Shown here in pieces: positions 27,132-34,884 of a DNA stretch of 64,000 nt. The DNA comes from an uncultured Bacilli bacterium (GTDB taxonomy: Bacteria > Bacillota_I > Bacilli_A > RF39 > UBA660). Within the stretch, counting starts at the first letter, position 1. The number at the start of each line of letters is the position of its first letter. The DNA is taken from the NCBI GenBank assembly GCA_934167695.1, contig CAKPLP010000005.1, forward strand, positions 1 to 64,000, read 5' to 3'. Both the position numbers and the translations under genes were made by a program. Below the pieces are notes generated by a model. That model was not told the origin of the DNA. It worked only from the letters and a program-made list of their open reading frames with translations, and did not search any database.

Positions 27132-27575
27132 CTACCTAATATTAGAAAAAAAATCATTCATTATTTTTTTTATTTCTTCAGAAAAATATCCACAACTATA
27201 ATTAACTTTATTGTTGATTAAATCCTTTTCAAATATAGCTTTAATAATAATTGAATTATTCTTATCTTTATTACTTAACCCACAATAAACGTTTTTAATT
27301 CTTGATTGTTTTATTGCACTAGCACACATAGGACAAGGCTCTAAGGTAACATACATATCACAATCAGATAATCTCCAATTATTCAAAATTTTTGATGCTT
27401 TTTCCACAGCCAATATTTCTGCGTGACTAATACAACAATTAGACTTTTCTTTTAAATTATAAGCTTTTGCCAAGACAACATTATCTTTTACGATGACAGC
27501 TCCAACTGGAACTTCACCCATCATAGCTGCCTTTTTTGCTTCATCGATTGCAAGTAACATATATTCTTCTTTCAT
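27132..27575 (-). CDS. tadA: tRNA-specific adenosine deaminase TadA
   Basis: A 147-residue zinc deaminase that makes inosine at the wobble position of tRNA-Arg. It has the catalytic HAE (CCISHAEILAVEKA) and the zinc motif PCPMCA. The ATG at 27575 follows GGAGG closely; the frame could extend 19 codons upstream, but that would run into the 4.5S RNA terminator. It is followed by dnaX, as in Bacillus. Confidence 0.95.
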   Translation of the reverse strand: MKEEYMLLAIDEAKKAAMMGEVPVGAVIVKDNVVLAKAYNLKEKSNCCISHAEILAVEKASKILNNWRLSDCDMYVTLEPCPMCASAIKQSRIKNVYCGLSNKDKNNSIIIKAIFEKDLINNKVNYSCGYFSEEIKKIMNDFFSNIR

Positions 27576-27592
27576 TTTTCCTCCAAAAAAAA

Positions 27593-27664
27593 GTGCACAT
27601 AAGTTAAATGTGTTAAGGCTGCTATCTTCCAATCCTGACCTGTTTCCACAATAACTTATTGCAC
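27593..27664 (-). ncRNA. ffs: Signal recognition particle RNA (4.5S type)
   Basis: On the minus strand the conserved domain IV is present (CAGGTCAG, a GGAA tetraloop, then AGCAGCC). It is closed by outer arms GTGCA-TAAGTTA and TAACTTA-GTGCAC. A run of T follows at 27584-27592, so the 3' arm also acts as terminator. At about 72 nt it is the minimal 4.5S form, without the Alu domain of Bacillus scRNA. It sits immediately before tadA; in Bacillus the equivalent gene lies between tadA and dnaX. Confidence 0.93.
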
Positions 27665-27670
27665 AAATTT

Positions 27671-27699
27671 ATTTTATACTACTTTTAATTTTTTTTCAA
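27671..27699 (-). promoter_or_regulatory. Promoter for SRP RNA
   Basis: Minus strand: -35 TTGAAA (27694-27699), a 17-base spacer and -10 TAAAAT (27671-27676), with the expected start about seven bases on, at the 5' arm of the RNA. Confidence 0.7.
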
Positions 27700-27719
27700 C
27701 AAAAAAAGTTAATAAAAAT

Positions 27720-27733
27720 ATTTCCCGGGAAAT
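27720..27733. promoter_or_regulatory. Noc binding site, unit A
   Basis: Exact ATTTCCCGGGAAAT palindrome, 47 bases before the unit A parS (start to start). Confidence 0.85.
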
Positions 27734-27766
27734 ATTTTTAACTCTCCGAACAAATTCTGTGGAAAA

Positions 27767-27782
27767 AGTTCCACGTGGAACA
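27767..27782. promoter_or_regulatory. Variant parS site, unit A
   Basis: AGTTCCACGTGGAACA: the parS palindrome with one symmetric pair of changes (T to C and A to G), so the dyad is kept. A DnaA-box-like TGTGGAAAA abuts it at 27758-27766. Confidence 0.75.
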
Positions 27783-27965
27783 TTTCTTTTTATTATATAA
27801 AAGTAATATTCCAACATTATAAAAAACAATAAAATTTAAATATATAAAATTATATTCATAATAATTAATAGTACTTACTACTTCTAACCGCATTAATAAT
27901 ATTTTATAAAAAAAAGATAAAAATATTAAACTATTTAAACATATCTCATATATTAATATAAAAAT

Positions 27966-27979
27966 ATTTCCCGGGAAAT
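27966..27979. promoter_or_regulatory. Noc binding site, unit B
   Basis: Exact ATTTCCCGGGAAAT palindrome, again 47 bases before a parS. Confidence 0.85.
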
Positions 27980-28012
27980 ATTTTTAACTCTTCGAATAAG
28001 TTCTGTGGAAAA

Positions 28013-28028
28013 AGTTTCACGTGAAACA
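28013..28028. promoter_or_regulatory. parS site, unit B
   Basis: AGTTTCACGTGAAACA, 15 of 16 matches to the Bacillus parS consensus; the only difference is the first base. TGTGGAAAA abuts it at 28004-28012. Confidence 0.9.
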
Positions 28029-28180
28029 TTCTTTTTACTATACCTAATTTTTATATAGTTTTATCAATATACAATTCTTTTTATAATTATAAATTTATAA
28101 TCAAATTATATATTAAAATTAAATATATTTGTTAATGATTAACAATTAACTAATCAAAGCTTTATCATAATCAATAAAAT

Positions 28181-28194
28181 ATTTCCCGGGAAAT
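28181..28194. promoter_or_regulatory. Noc binding site, unit C
   Basis: Exact ATTTCCCGGGAAAT palindrome, 56 bases before the unit C parS. Confidence 0.85.
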
Positions 28195-28225
28195 AATTTG
28201 CAAATTAATTTTTTTCAACAATATG

Positions 28226-28234
28226 TGTGGATAA
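28226..28234 (-). promoter_or_regulatory. Perfect DnaA box in unit C
   Basis: TGTGGATAA on the plus strand is the exact complement of the consensus TTATCCACA. It sits two bases before a parS site. Confidence 0.7.
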
Positions 28235-28236
28235 AA

Positions 28237-28252
28237 AGTTTCACGTGAAACA
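28237..28252. promoter_or_regulatory. parS site, unit C
   Basis: AGTTTCACGTGAAACA, the same 15-of-16 match as unit B. Confidence 0.9.
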
Positions 28253-28513
28253 TAAAATTATTAACAGGTACCTTAATTTAAGATATAAAACTTCCAACAA
28301 AACATATTTAACTTTAATAATAAACAATTTCAAAAAATTTTTATTTTTTATATTAATTATTAAAAACAATATAAAATATATTATATTTGTACTCATATTT
28401 TGAAACCATTTAATTAACAAATTATTAAATATTAAAAAAACATAATATATATTTAATAAAAATAACTAATAAATATACAATAAAAATAATCCACAAAAAA
28501 TGTGAATTATTTT

Positions 28514-28529
28514 TGTTTCACGTGAAACT
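28514..28529. promoter_or_regulatory. parS site, unit D (inverted)
   Basis: TGTTTCACGTGAAACT, the reverse complement of the unit B and C sites. A TTTTCCACA DnaA-box-like sequence follows at 28549-28557. No Noc site accompanies it. Confidence 0.9.
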
Positions 28530-28632
28530 TTTTCAGCTTCAAAATATTTTTTCCACAGAAAAACGATATTATTATACTATTTTATAATTATAAATCTCAT
28601 TATACTCAAACATTTGTTTAATATTATGCCAT

Positions 28633-28658
28633 AAAAAAAGAGATTATTCAGTAATCTC
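28633..28658 (-). terminator. Terminator of the gyrB-gyrA transcript
   Basis: Minus strand stem GAGATTA/TAATCTC with a five-base loop, then seven T. It overlaps the gyrA stop codon and shields the centromere-like region from read-through. Confidence 0.85.
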
Positions 28659-31106
28659 CTTTTCAACTTCTTCTAATTTATTATCTTCAGAATCATCTTT
28701 AGTAACTAACGCAATAGTTGCAACAGTTTGATCATCTCTTAAATTTATTAGTCTTACTCCCTGAGTAGCTCTCTTCAAAATAGAAATCTGATTTAATGGC
28801 ATCCTTATAATAGTACCACTATTAGTAATAATCATTAAATCATTATCATTTAAATTATCAATAGTTTTCAATGAAATTATTGAGCCGTTTTTATCGGTCA
28901 TATTTAGCCCTTTAACGCCTTTACTACCTCTATGGGTTAATCTATATTCATCAACTAAAGTTTGCTTACCATAGCCCTTTTCTGTAACAATTAAGACATA
29001 TTGCTCAGGATGAACAATTTCTGCACCTATAACAACAGAATTTTCCATATCTATTCCTTTTACTCCACTTGCAGTTCTACCCATAACTCTTACTTCATTT
29101 TCATTAAATCTAACCATACGACCATTACTTGAACCAATAATAATCTCATCATTTCCTGTAGTTTTTCTAACACTTATTAATTGATCATTCTCCTTCAAAG
29201 TAATTGCCAATTTTCCGCCATTTCTTATTCTATCAAACTCAGAAAGATCAGTTCTCTTAATTAATCCATTTTTAGTAACAAAAACTAAATACTTAATACT
29301 ATCAGATTCAGTAGAAATATTTACAACAGAGTTAATTATCTCACCTTTATCTAATGATAATAAATTAATTATAGGTAAACCTTTTGATTGTCTAGCAAAT
29401 TCTGGTATTTCATATCCTTTTAATCTATAAACTTTACCCATATTAGAGAAGAATAATATATAATCATGGGTTTTCATATTAACTAAATGCTCTACAAAAT
29501 CTTCTTCATTAGTAGCCATTCCTTTAATTCCTACTCCTCCACGATTTTGAGCTTTATATACATCACTTTTAACCCTCTTAATATAACCTTTATTAGTTAA
29601 AGTAACAATAATATCATCAACAGGTATCAAAGATTCATCTTCAATATATTCAATAGCAGTCATATCAATATTTGTTCTTCTCTCATCTGCATATTTATTT
29701 TTAATTTCTAACATTTCAGATTTTATTATATCCAAAACTTTTTGTTCACTAGCTAATATAGACCTTAATTCTTCTATTTCTGCTAATAAAGCTTGAAGTT
29801 CATTTTCAATTTTATCTCTTTCCAAGCCAGTCAATCTTCTAAGTTTCATCTCCAAAATAGCTTGTGATTGAACCTCGCTTAAATTATAAGTATTAATTAA
29901 CCCATTCATAGCATCTTCATCACTCTTAGATGACTTAATTAACTTAATAATTTCATCTATATGATCAAGAGCTATTTTTAATCCTTCTAAAATATGTGCT
30001 CTCTTTTCATCTTTTTCCAAATCAAATCTAGTACGTCTTATTACAATTTCCTTTTGATAATCAACATACTTAGAAATTATATCCTTTAATCCTAATGTTT
30101 TAGGAACACCCTGATCAAGCATTAAAAAGATTATACCAAAGTTATTTTGGAAAGCAGTATGCTTATAAAGATTATTAAGAACAACTTGAGGATTAGCATC
30201 TTTTTTCAAAGTTATAGTAATTTTAATACCATCTTTTAAATCAGTGTGGTAATCACTAATACCCTCTATCGTTTTATTGTGAACTAATTCTGCAACCTTA
30301 TTTTTTAAATCTAAAGTATTAACACCATAAGGAACTTCATCAATAATTATATAATGCTTTCCTTTTTCTTCTTCTATTCTGGCCTTACTTCTTATAGTTA
30401 TTGAACCACGACCAGTTTCATAAGCCTTTCTAATACCACTATTTCCCAAAATAGTTGCACCAGTAGGAAAATCAGGTCCCTTAATATACTGCATTAAGCC
30501 ATCTAAATCGATATCAGGATTATCAATATAAGCAATACATCCATCAATTACCTCTCCTAAATTATGAGGTGGAATATTAGTAGCCATTCCTACAGCAATA
30601 CCCATAGTTCCATTAACTAAAATATTAGGAAATCTTGATGGAAGAATTTCAGGTTCTTTTTCTGTTTCATCAAAATTAGGCTTAAAATTAACTGTATTTT
30701 TATTTATATCTCTCAATAATTCTAACGAAATCTTAGAAAGTCTAGATTCAGTATAACGCATAGCTGCTGCGCCATATCCTTCTATATTACCAAAATTACC
30801 ATGACCATCTACCAACATATAACGATAAGAAAAATCCTGAGCCATTCTTACCATAGCTTCATAAATTGAACTATCACCATGTGGATGATATTTTCCCATT
30901 ACATCACCAACAATTCTAGCACTTTTTTTATGAGGTTTATCTGGAGTATAACCTGATTCATACATTGAATACAAAATACGTCTATGAACAGGCTTTAAAC
31001 CATCTCTAAGATCAGGTAAGGCACGTGATATTATTACACTCATAGAATACTCTAAAAATGAATCTCTAACTTCTTTTACTATATTATTTTTCTCTAATCT
31101 ATCCAT
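28644..31106 (-). CDS. gyrA: DNA gyrase subunit A
   Basis: An 820-residue breakage-reunion subunit. The winged-helix core has the quinolone region (GDVMGKYHPHGDSSIYEAMVRMAQ) and the catalytic tyrosine in AAMRYTE (near residue 120). The C-terminal six-bladed DNA-wrapping domain contains the GyrA box (QSKGLPI, slightly diverged). The quinolone-region residues Ser and Glu look wild type. It lies 17 bases after gyrB with a GGAGG site. Confidence 0.97.
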   Translation of the reverse strand: MDRLEKNNIVKEVRDSFLEYSMSVIISRALPDLRDGLKPVHRRILYSMYESGYTPDKPHKKSARIVGDVMGKYHPHGDSSIYEAMVRMAQDFSYRYMLVDGHGNFGNIEGYGAAAMRYTESRLSKISLELLRDINKNTVNFKPNFDETEKEPEILPSRFPNILVNGTMGIAVGMATNIPPHNLGEVIDGCIAYIDNPDIDLDGLMQYIKGPDFPTGATILGNSGIRKAYETGRGSITIRSKARIEEEKGKHYIIIDEVPYGVNTLDLKNKVAELVHNKTIEGISDYHTDLKDGIKITITLKKDANPQVVLNNLYKHTAFQNNFGIIFLMLDQGVPKTLGLKDIISKYVDYQKEIVIRRTRFDLEKDEKRAHILEGLKIALDHIDEIIKLIKSSKSDEDAMNGLINTYNLSEVQSQAILEMKLRRLTGLERDKIENELQALLAEIEELRSILASEQKVLDIIKSEMLEIKNKYADERRTNIDMTAIEYIEDESLIPVDDIIVTLTNKGYIKRVKSDVYKAQNRGGVGIKGMATNEEDFVEHLVNMKTHDYILFFSNMGKVYRLKGYEIPEFARQSKGLPIINLLSLDKGEIINSVVNISTESDSIKYLVFVTKNGLIKRTDLSEFDRIRNGGKLAITLKENDQLISVRKTTGNDEIIIGSSNGRMVRFNENEVRVMGRTASGVKGIDMENSVVIGAEIVHPEQYVLIVTEKGYGKQTLVDEYRLTHRGSKGVKGLNMTDKNGSIISLKTIDNLNDNDLMIITNSGTIIRMPLNQISILKRATQGVRLINLRDDQTVATIALVTKDDSEDNKLEEVEKEITE

Positions 31107-31123
31107 TTTATTACCTCCTTAAC

Positions 31124-33055
31124 CTAAACATCTAAATTCTCAACATAAACAGCATTTTCTTCAATAAAATCACGTCTAGGGCCTACTTCTTCACCCATAA
31201 GTTTCTCAAATACTTCATCAGCTGCCATTGCATCATCCACTGTTATTTGTCTTAAAACTCTTTTTTCAATATCCATAGTTGTTTCATTTAATTCCTCTGC
31301 ATCCATTTCTCCTAAACCTTTCATACGACTAACATCTCTTTTTGTATTAGCAGGTAAATTAGCTAAATACTCATCACGTTCTTCATCAGTTAATACATAT
31401 TTTATAGTTTTACCATGTTTTATACAATAAAGAGGTGGTTGAGCAGCATATACATGTCCAGCTTCTACAATAGGTCTAAAGAAACGATAAAATAAAGTCA
31501 AAAGTAATACTCTAATATGAGATCCATCAACATCAGCATCTGTCATTATAATAATTTTATTATATCTAAGTTTATCAAGATTAAATTCCTCTCCTATTCC
31601 AGTACCAAAAGCAGTTATAATAGTTCTAATCTCTTCATTTGACAAAGCTCTATCAAGTCTTGCCTTTTCAACATTTAAAATTTTTCCACGTAAAGGTAAA
31701 ATAGCCTGAGTCATACTATTTCTTCCTTTAATAGCAGAACCACCTGCTGAATCACCCTCTACTAAGAATATTTCAGATTCATTTGGATCTTTACTTTTAC
31801 AGTCAGACAATTTTCCATAGAAATTAGTGATATCTAAATCACCTTTACGTCTTGTTAATTCACGAGCTCTTTTAGCAGCCACCCTAGCTCTAGAGGCAGT
31901 CATGCTCTTTTCAATAATAATCTTAGCTTCATCAGGATTTTCCATTAAGAATCTTTCAAAGGCTTCACTAAATATTCTATCAGCAATAGCTCTTACTTCA
32001 CTATTACCTAATTTCGTTTTCGTTTGACCTTCAAATTGAGGATTTGGATGTTTAATAGAAATTATCATTGTAATACCTTCTCTAACATCATCACCAGTCA
32101 AAGGATCATCCTTTTCTTTTAATAAACCATTATTACTAGCATACTTATTCAAAATTCTAGTTAAAGCTCTTCTAACACCATCTTCATGAGTACCACCTTC
32201 AGGAGTAGTGATATTGTTTACAAATGAATAAATTGCAGAATTATATGATTCATTATATTGTAAGGCAACCTCTAGAGAAATATCATTTTCCTTGCCACTA
32301 ACATCTATAATAGTATCATGAATAGGTGTTTTATTTTTATTTAACATCTCTACATATTCACGAATTCCACCTTCGTAATGAAAACTTTCCTTTTTTTCTA
32401 CATCCCTATCATCATATAAAGTAATACGTAATCCTTTATTTAAAAATGCAAGTTCTCTTAATCTAGTTTTTAAAACATCATAATCATATATTGTAGTATC
32501 AGTAAATATTTCTGGATCAGGTTTAAATGTTACAGTTGTTCCCGTTCTATCATCATCACATTCACTAATAACTTTTAAATCCTCTTCAGGATGACCACCA
32601 TTTACATATCTTTGATAATATACTTTAGAATTTTTATAAACTCTTACTTCTAACCACTCACTTAAAGCATTTACAACACTTGCTCCTACACCATGAAGAC
32701 CACCAGAAACCTTATAGCCGCCTCCACCAAATTTTCCTCCAGCATGTAATACAGTATAAACTGTTTCTACAGTACTTTTATGTGTTTTCGGATGTATATC
32801 AACAGGAATACCACGTCCATCATCTTTTACGGTTATACTATTACCTTTATTAATAATAACCTCTATATGAGAACAATAACCAGCCAATGCTTCATCGATT
32901 GCATTATCAACAATCTCCCATACTAGATGATGAAGTCCTTTAGAACTTGTTGAACCAATATACATACCGGGTCTTTTTCTAACTGCTTCTAGTCCTTCTA
33001 AAACTTGAATAGCAGAAGAATCATACTTTGTTTCATCTTTTTCTTCAATATCCAT
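31124..33055 (-). CDS. gyrB: DNA gyrase subunit B
   Basis: A 643-residue ATPase subunit. It has a GHKL domain (VRKRPGMYIGST, DNAIDEALAG, DDGRGIPVDIHPKT, GGKFGGGGYKVSGGLHGVG), a transducer domain, a Toprim domain (FLVEGDSAGGSA and DADVDGSHIRVL) and the C-terminal RMKGLGEMDAEEL segment. Directly downstream of recF and followed by gyrA, the classical origin order. Confidence 0.97.
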   Translation of the reverse strand: MDIEEKDETKYDSSAIQVLEGLEAVRKRPGMYIGSTSSKGLHHLVWEIVDNAIDEALAGYCSHIEVIINKGNSITVKDDGRGIPVDIHPKTHKSTVETVYTVLHAGGKFGGGGYKVSGGLHGVGASVVNALSEWLEVRVYKNSKVYYQRYVNGGHPEEDLKVISECDDDRTGTTVTFKPDPEIFTDTTIYDYDVLKTRLRELAFLNKGLRITLYDDRDVEKKESFHYEGGIREYVEMLNKNKTPIHDTIIDVSGKENDISLEVALQYNESYNSAIYSFVNNITTPEGGTHEDGVRRALTRILNKYASNNGLLKEKDDPLTGDDVREGITMIISIKHPNPQFEGQTKTKLGNSEVRAIADRIFSEAFERFLMENPDEAKIIIEKSMTASRARVAAKRARELTRRKGDLDITNFYGKLSDCKSKDPNESEIFLVEGDSAGGSAIKGRNSMTQAILPLRGKILNVEKARLDRALSNEEIRTIITAFGTGIGEEFNLDKLRYNKIIIMTDADVDGSHIRVLLLTLFYRFFRPIVEAGHVYAAQPPLYCIKHGKTIKYVLTDEERDEYLANLPANTKRDVSRMKGLGEMDAEELNETTMDIEKRVLRQITVDDAMAADEVFEKLMGEEVGPRRDFIEENAVYVENLDV

Positions 33056-33062
33056 AAAATCC

Positions 33063-34172
33063 CTACTTTCTAACTATTTTCCCATTTTCTACTTCAAATA
33101 TAAATGCATTACTTAAATACTTTTTTTGAATATTTTTTAAATCAGTAGTAGTAATAATACTCTGAATATCACAACTAACATACTTTAATAATTTATTTCT
33201 CTTTTTAATATCTAATTCACTAAAAACATCATCAAGTAATAATACTGGTTTAGTATTACAAATCTCTTCAAATATATTTATTTCCGATAATTTATAACAA
33301 AGAACAGATAATTTTTGTTGGCCTTGTGAACCAAATAATTTCAAATCACTATCATTTAACATAAATGAAAAATCATCTCTATGTGGTCCAAACAAAGTCA
33401 TACCATAGTTAAGTTCTTTTTTATAATTATCATCATATATTTTTTTCATGAAAATCTTTAATTTTTCATCATCATAATCAACTATATTAATATTAGGTAA
33501 ATAATTAATATATAATCCATCTTCGCCAGCTATATCATTATATATAATACTAATTTGTTGATTAACCAAATCAATATACTCTTTTCTTTGTTGATAAATA
33601 AAAATAGCTTTATCTATTAGTTTATCAGTTATAATATCTAAATATTTTTTATCAGCAATACTATTAGTAAGTAATAACTTTAAATATTCATTTCTTGTTC
33701 TTAAAAGTTTATTATATTCATTATAAGTATTTAAATATCTTTTTGATAATTGACTGAGCTGTATGTTTAAAATATTTCTTCTGATACTAGGTGAACCTTT
33801 TATAATCTCTAAATCATTAGGCGTAAAAGAAATAATATTTAAATTAGAAATATAATCACTGTTTTTTTGAATATTGGTTTTGTTAATTAACAACTTTTTA
33901 TTACCAACTTCCAGATCAACTTCCAATTCCTTGACAAATTTTCCATTTTTAATCTTTCCCTTAATTTTAGCCTTCTTTTTACCAAATTTAATAATATTCT
34001 CCTCATTACCAGATCGATGAGATTTAGTAAGAGCAAGCATCACAATAGACTCTAAAATATTTGTTTTACCTTGGGCATTACTACCTATAAAAATATTCAT
34101 ATTTTTATTAAGAGAAATATCTAACTTTTCATAATTTCTGAAATTAATCAAATTAATTTTACTAATTTCCAT
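33063..34172 (-). CDS. recF: DNA replication and repair protein RecF
   Basis: A 369-residue SMC-like ATPase that acts with RecO and RecR at single-strand gaps. Walker A GSNAQGKTNILES (near 30-42), the signature LFGSQGQQKLSVL, and Walker B PVLLLDDVFSELD are all present. Its ATG overlaps a seven-codon upstream frame by TAATG. The S4-domain gene yaaA that normally sits between dnaN and recF is absent; comK occupies that interval instead. Confidence 0.96.
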   Translation of the reverse strand: MEISKINLINFRNYEKLDISLNKNMNIFIGSNAQGKTNILESIVMLALTKSHRSGNEENIIKFGKKKAKIKGKIKNGKFVKELEVDLEVGNKKLLINKTNIQKNSDYISNLNIISFTPNDLEIIKGSPSIRRNILNIQLSQLSKRYLNTYNEYNKLLRTRNEYLKLLLTNSIADKKYLDIITDKLIDKAIFIYQQRKEYIDLVNQQISIIYNDIAGEDGLYINYLPNINIVDYDDEKLKIFMKKIYDDNYKKELNYGMTLFGPHRDDFSFMLNDSDLKLFGSQGQQKLSVLCYKLSEINIFEEICNTKPVLLLDDVFSELDIKKRNKLLKYVSCDIQSIITTTDLKNIQKKYLSNAFIFEVENGKIVRK

Positions 34173-34195
34173 TATTCACCATAAAAACTGCTCAT
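34172..34195 (-). CDS. Possible seven-residue leader peptide coupled to recF
   Basis: ATG at 34195 encodes MSSFYGE and stops with TAA overlapping the recF ATG. It has a good site (ATAGGTGAT) seven bases upstream, whereas recF itself has only a weak GGTGAA inside the leader. This arrangement would favour coupled translation of recF. It is too short to call on composition. Confidence 0.3.
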   Translation of the reverse strand: MSSFYGE

Positions 34196-34242
34196 TTTAT
34201 CACCTATCCCCTAGATCAGTATTCCTATACACATACAACTAT

Positions 34243-34248
34243 ATTATA
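34243..34248 (-). promoter_or_regulatory. -10 element upstream of recF
   Basis: TATAAT on the minus strand about 70 bases before recF, downstream of the comK terminator. The -35 17 bases upstream (GTGCAT) is poor, so this is only a candidate promoter for recF-gyrB-gyrA. Confidence 0.4.
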
Positions 34249-34272
34249 TCATAGAACCCATTTTTATGCACT

Positions 34273-34299
34273 AAAAAATAGTTATTATTCATAACTATT
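34273..34299 (-). terminator. Terminator after comK
   Basis: Nine-base stem AATAGTTAT/ATAACTATT with a five-base loop and T-run on the minus strand, overlapping the last codons of comK. Confidence 0.8.
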
Positions 34300-34749
34300 T
34301 CCATTTTTTCTATTCTTTAAAAGATAGCTTAGCCTAGTTGCTCTAAAAATTTGATTTTGCACCGCTCTAAATGATAAAGGAAGTAACAATTCAGCACCAT
34401 TATCAAATACAATTTTCGTTGTATTATATTGATCTTCATAGAAATTCTTAACCCTGTTAACAGCTATCCACATACATTCATTATCATCAGGACTTGTCGT
34501 TGGAAAAAAGACTATATTTCTTGCATCTTCAACTATAATAGGAATTTTATAATTTGCACCAATTATTGCCTTAGCTCCTTCCTTTCTTCCTTCATAACTA
34601 CTACCAAAATATTTACAACTATGATCTAAAATATCAAAAGATTTTTTTTCTATAACATAATTATTATTATCCTCCAATATTTTAGAACTACCATTAGCCA
34701 TTGAAATAATAGCTAAAGTACCTTCATTAATTTCATATTCATTTTTCAT
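34285..34749 (-). CDS. comK: ComK-family competence transcription factor
   Basis: A 154-residue protein matching ComK over most of its length: YEINEGTLAIIS, the invariant SCKYFGSSYEGRKEGAK (near 42-58), IPIIVEDARNIVFFPTTSP, WIAVNRV and LPLSFRAVQNQIFRA. ComK binds paired A/T boxes and switches on the DNA-uptake genes in Bacillus. The ATG at 34749 follows GGGGGAAA; 12 further codons upstream lack support. The C-terminal tail of Bacillus ComK (192 residues), which carries the MecA-binding FMLYPK motif, is missing. Its location between dnaN and recF is unusual. Confidence 0.9.
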   Translation of the reverse strand: MKNEYEINEGTLAIISMANGSSKILEDNNNYVIEKKSFDILDHSCKYFGSSYEGRKEGAKAIIGANYKIPIIVEDARNIVFFPTTSPDDNECMWIAVNRVKNFYEDQYNTTKIVFDNGAELLLPLSFRAVQNQIFRATRLSYLLKNRKNGNSYE

Positions 34750-34763
34750 AAATTTCCCCCTAT

Positions 34764-34783
34764 GTAGACATTTTCCTGTCCAC
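34764..34783. promoter_or_regulatory. Inverted repeat upstream of comK
   Basis: GTGGACA-GGAAAA-TGTCTAC on the minus strand: a seven-base dyad with one mismatch (a possible G-U pair), ending about nine bases before the ribosome binding site. It could be an operator or an RNA hairpin affecting initiation. Confidence 0.4.
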
Positions 34784-34850
34784 ATCTATAAAATAACACA
34801 TCCAAAACTCGAAATTTGTTGAAATATGTCACTAAAATTTAAAAAATGTC

Positions 34851-34882
34851 AAAAAAAAATTACTAAAATAAATTAGCAATTT
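34851..34882 (-). terminator. Terminator after dnaN
   Basis: Minus strand stem of about ten pairs (AAATTGCTAA/TTAGTAATTT, one G-U) followed by a T-run, directly after the dnaN stop. It separates dnaA-dnaN from comK. Confidence 0.75.
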
Positions 34883-34884
34883 TT

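Larger units (their letters stand above)
27700..28632. other. Non-coding centromere-like region with Noc, DnaA-box-like and parS sites
   Basis: About 930 bases between gyrA and the SRP RNA contain no plausible gene and no rRNA or tRNA. They hold three composite units in the order NBS, DnaA-box-like, parS, starting at 27720, 27966 and 28181, plus a fourth inverted parS/DnaA-box pair near 28514-28557. The first two units are near-identical over about 75 bases with the same 47-base NBS-to-parS offset. Between units the DNA is very AT-rich. I interpret it as the main ParB and Noc loading site of the chromosome, about 9-10 kb from dnaA. Confidence 0.85.

Noticed and set aside
27700..28632. A gene or rRNA operon in the gyrA-tadA gap
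   Set aside because: Both strands are full of stops and no ribosomal or transfer RNA signature is visible.
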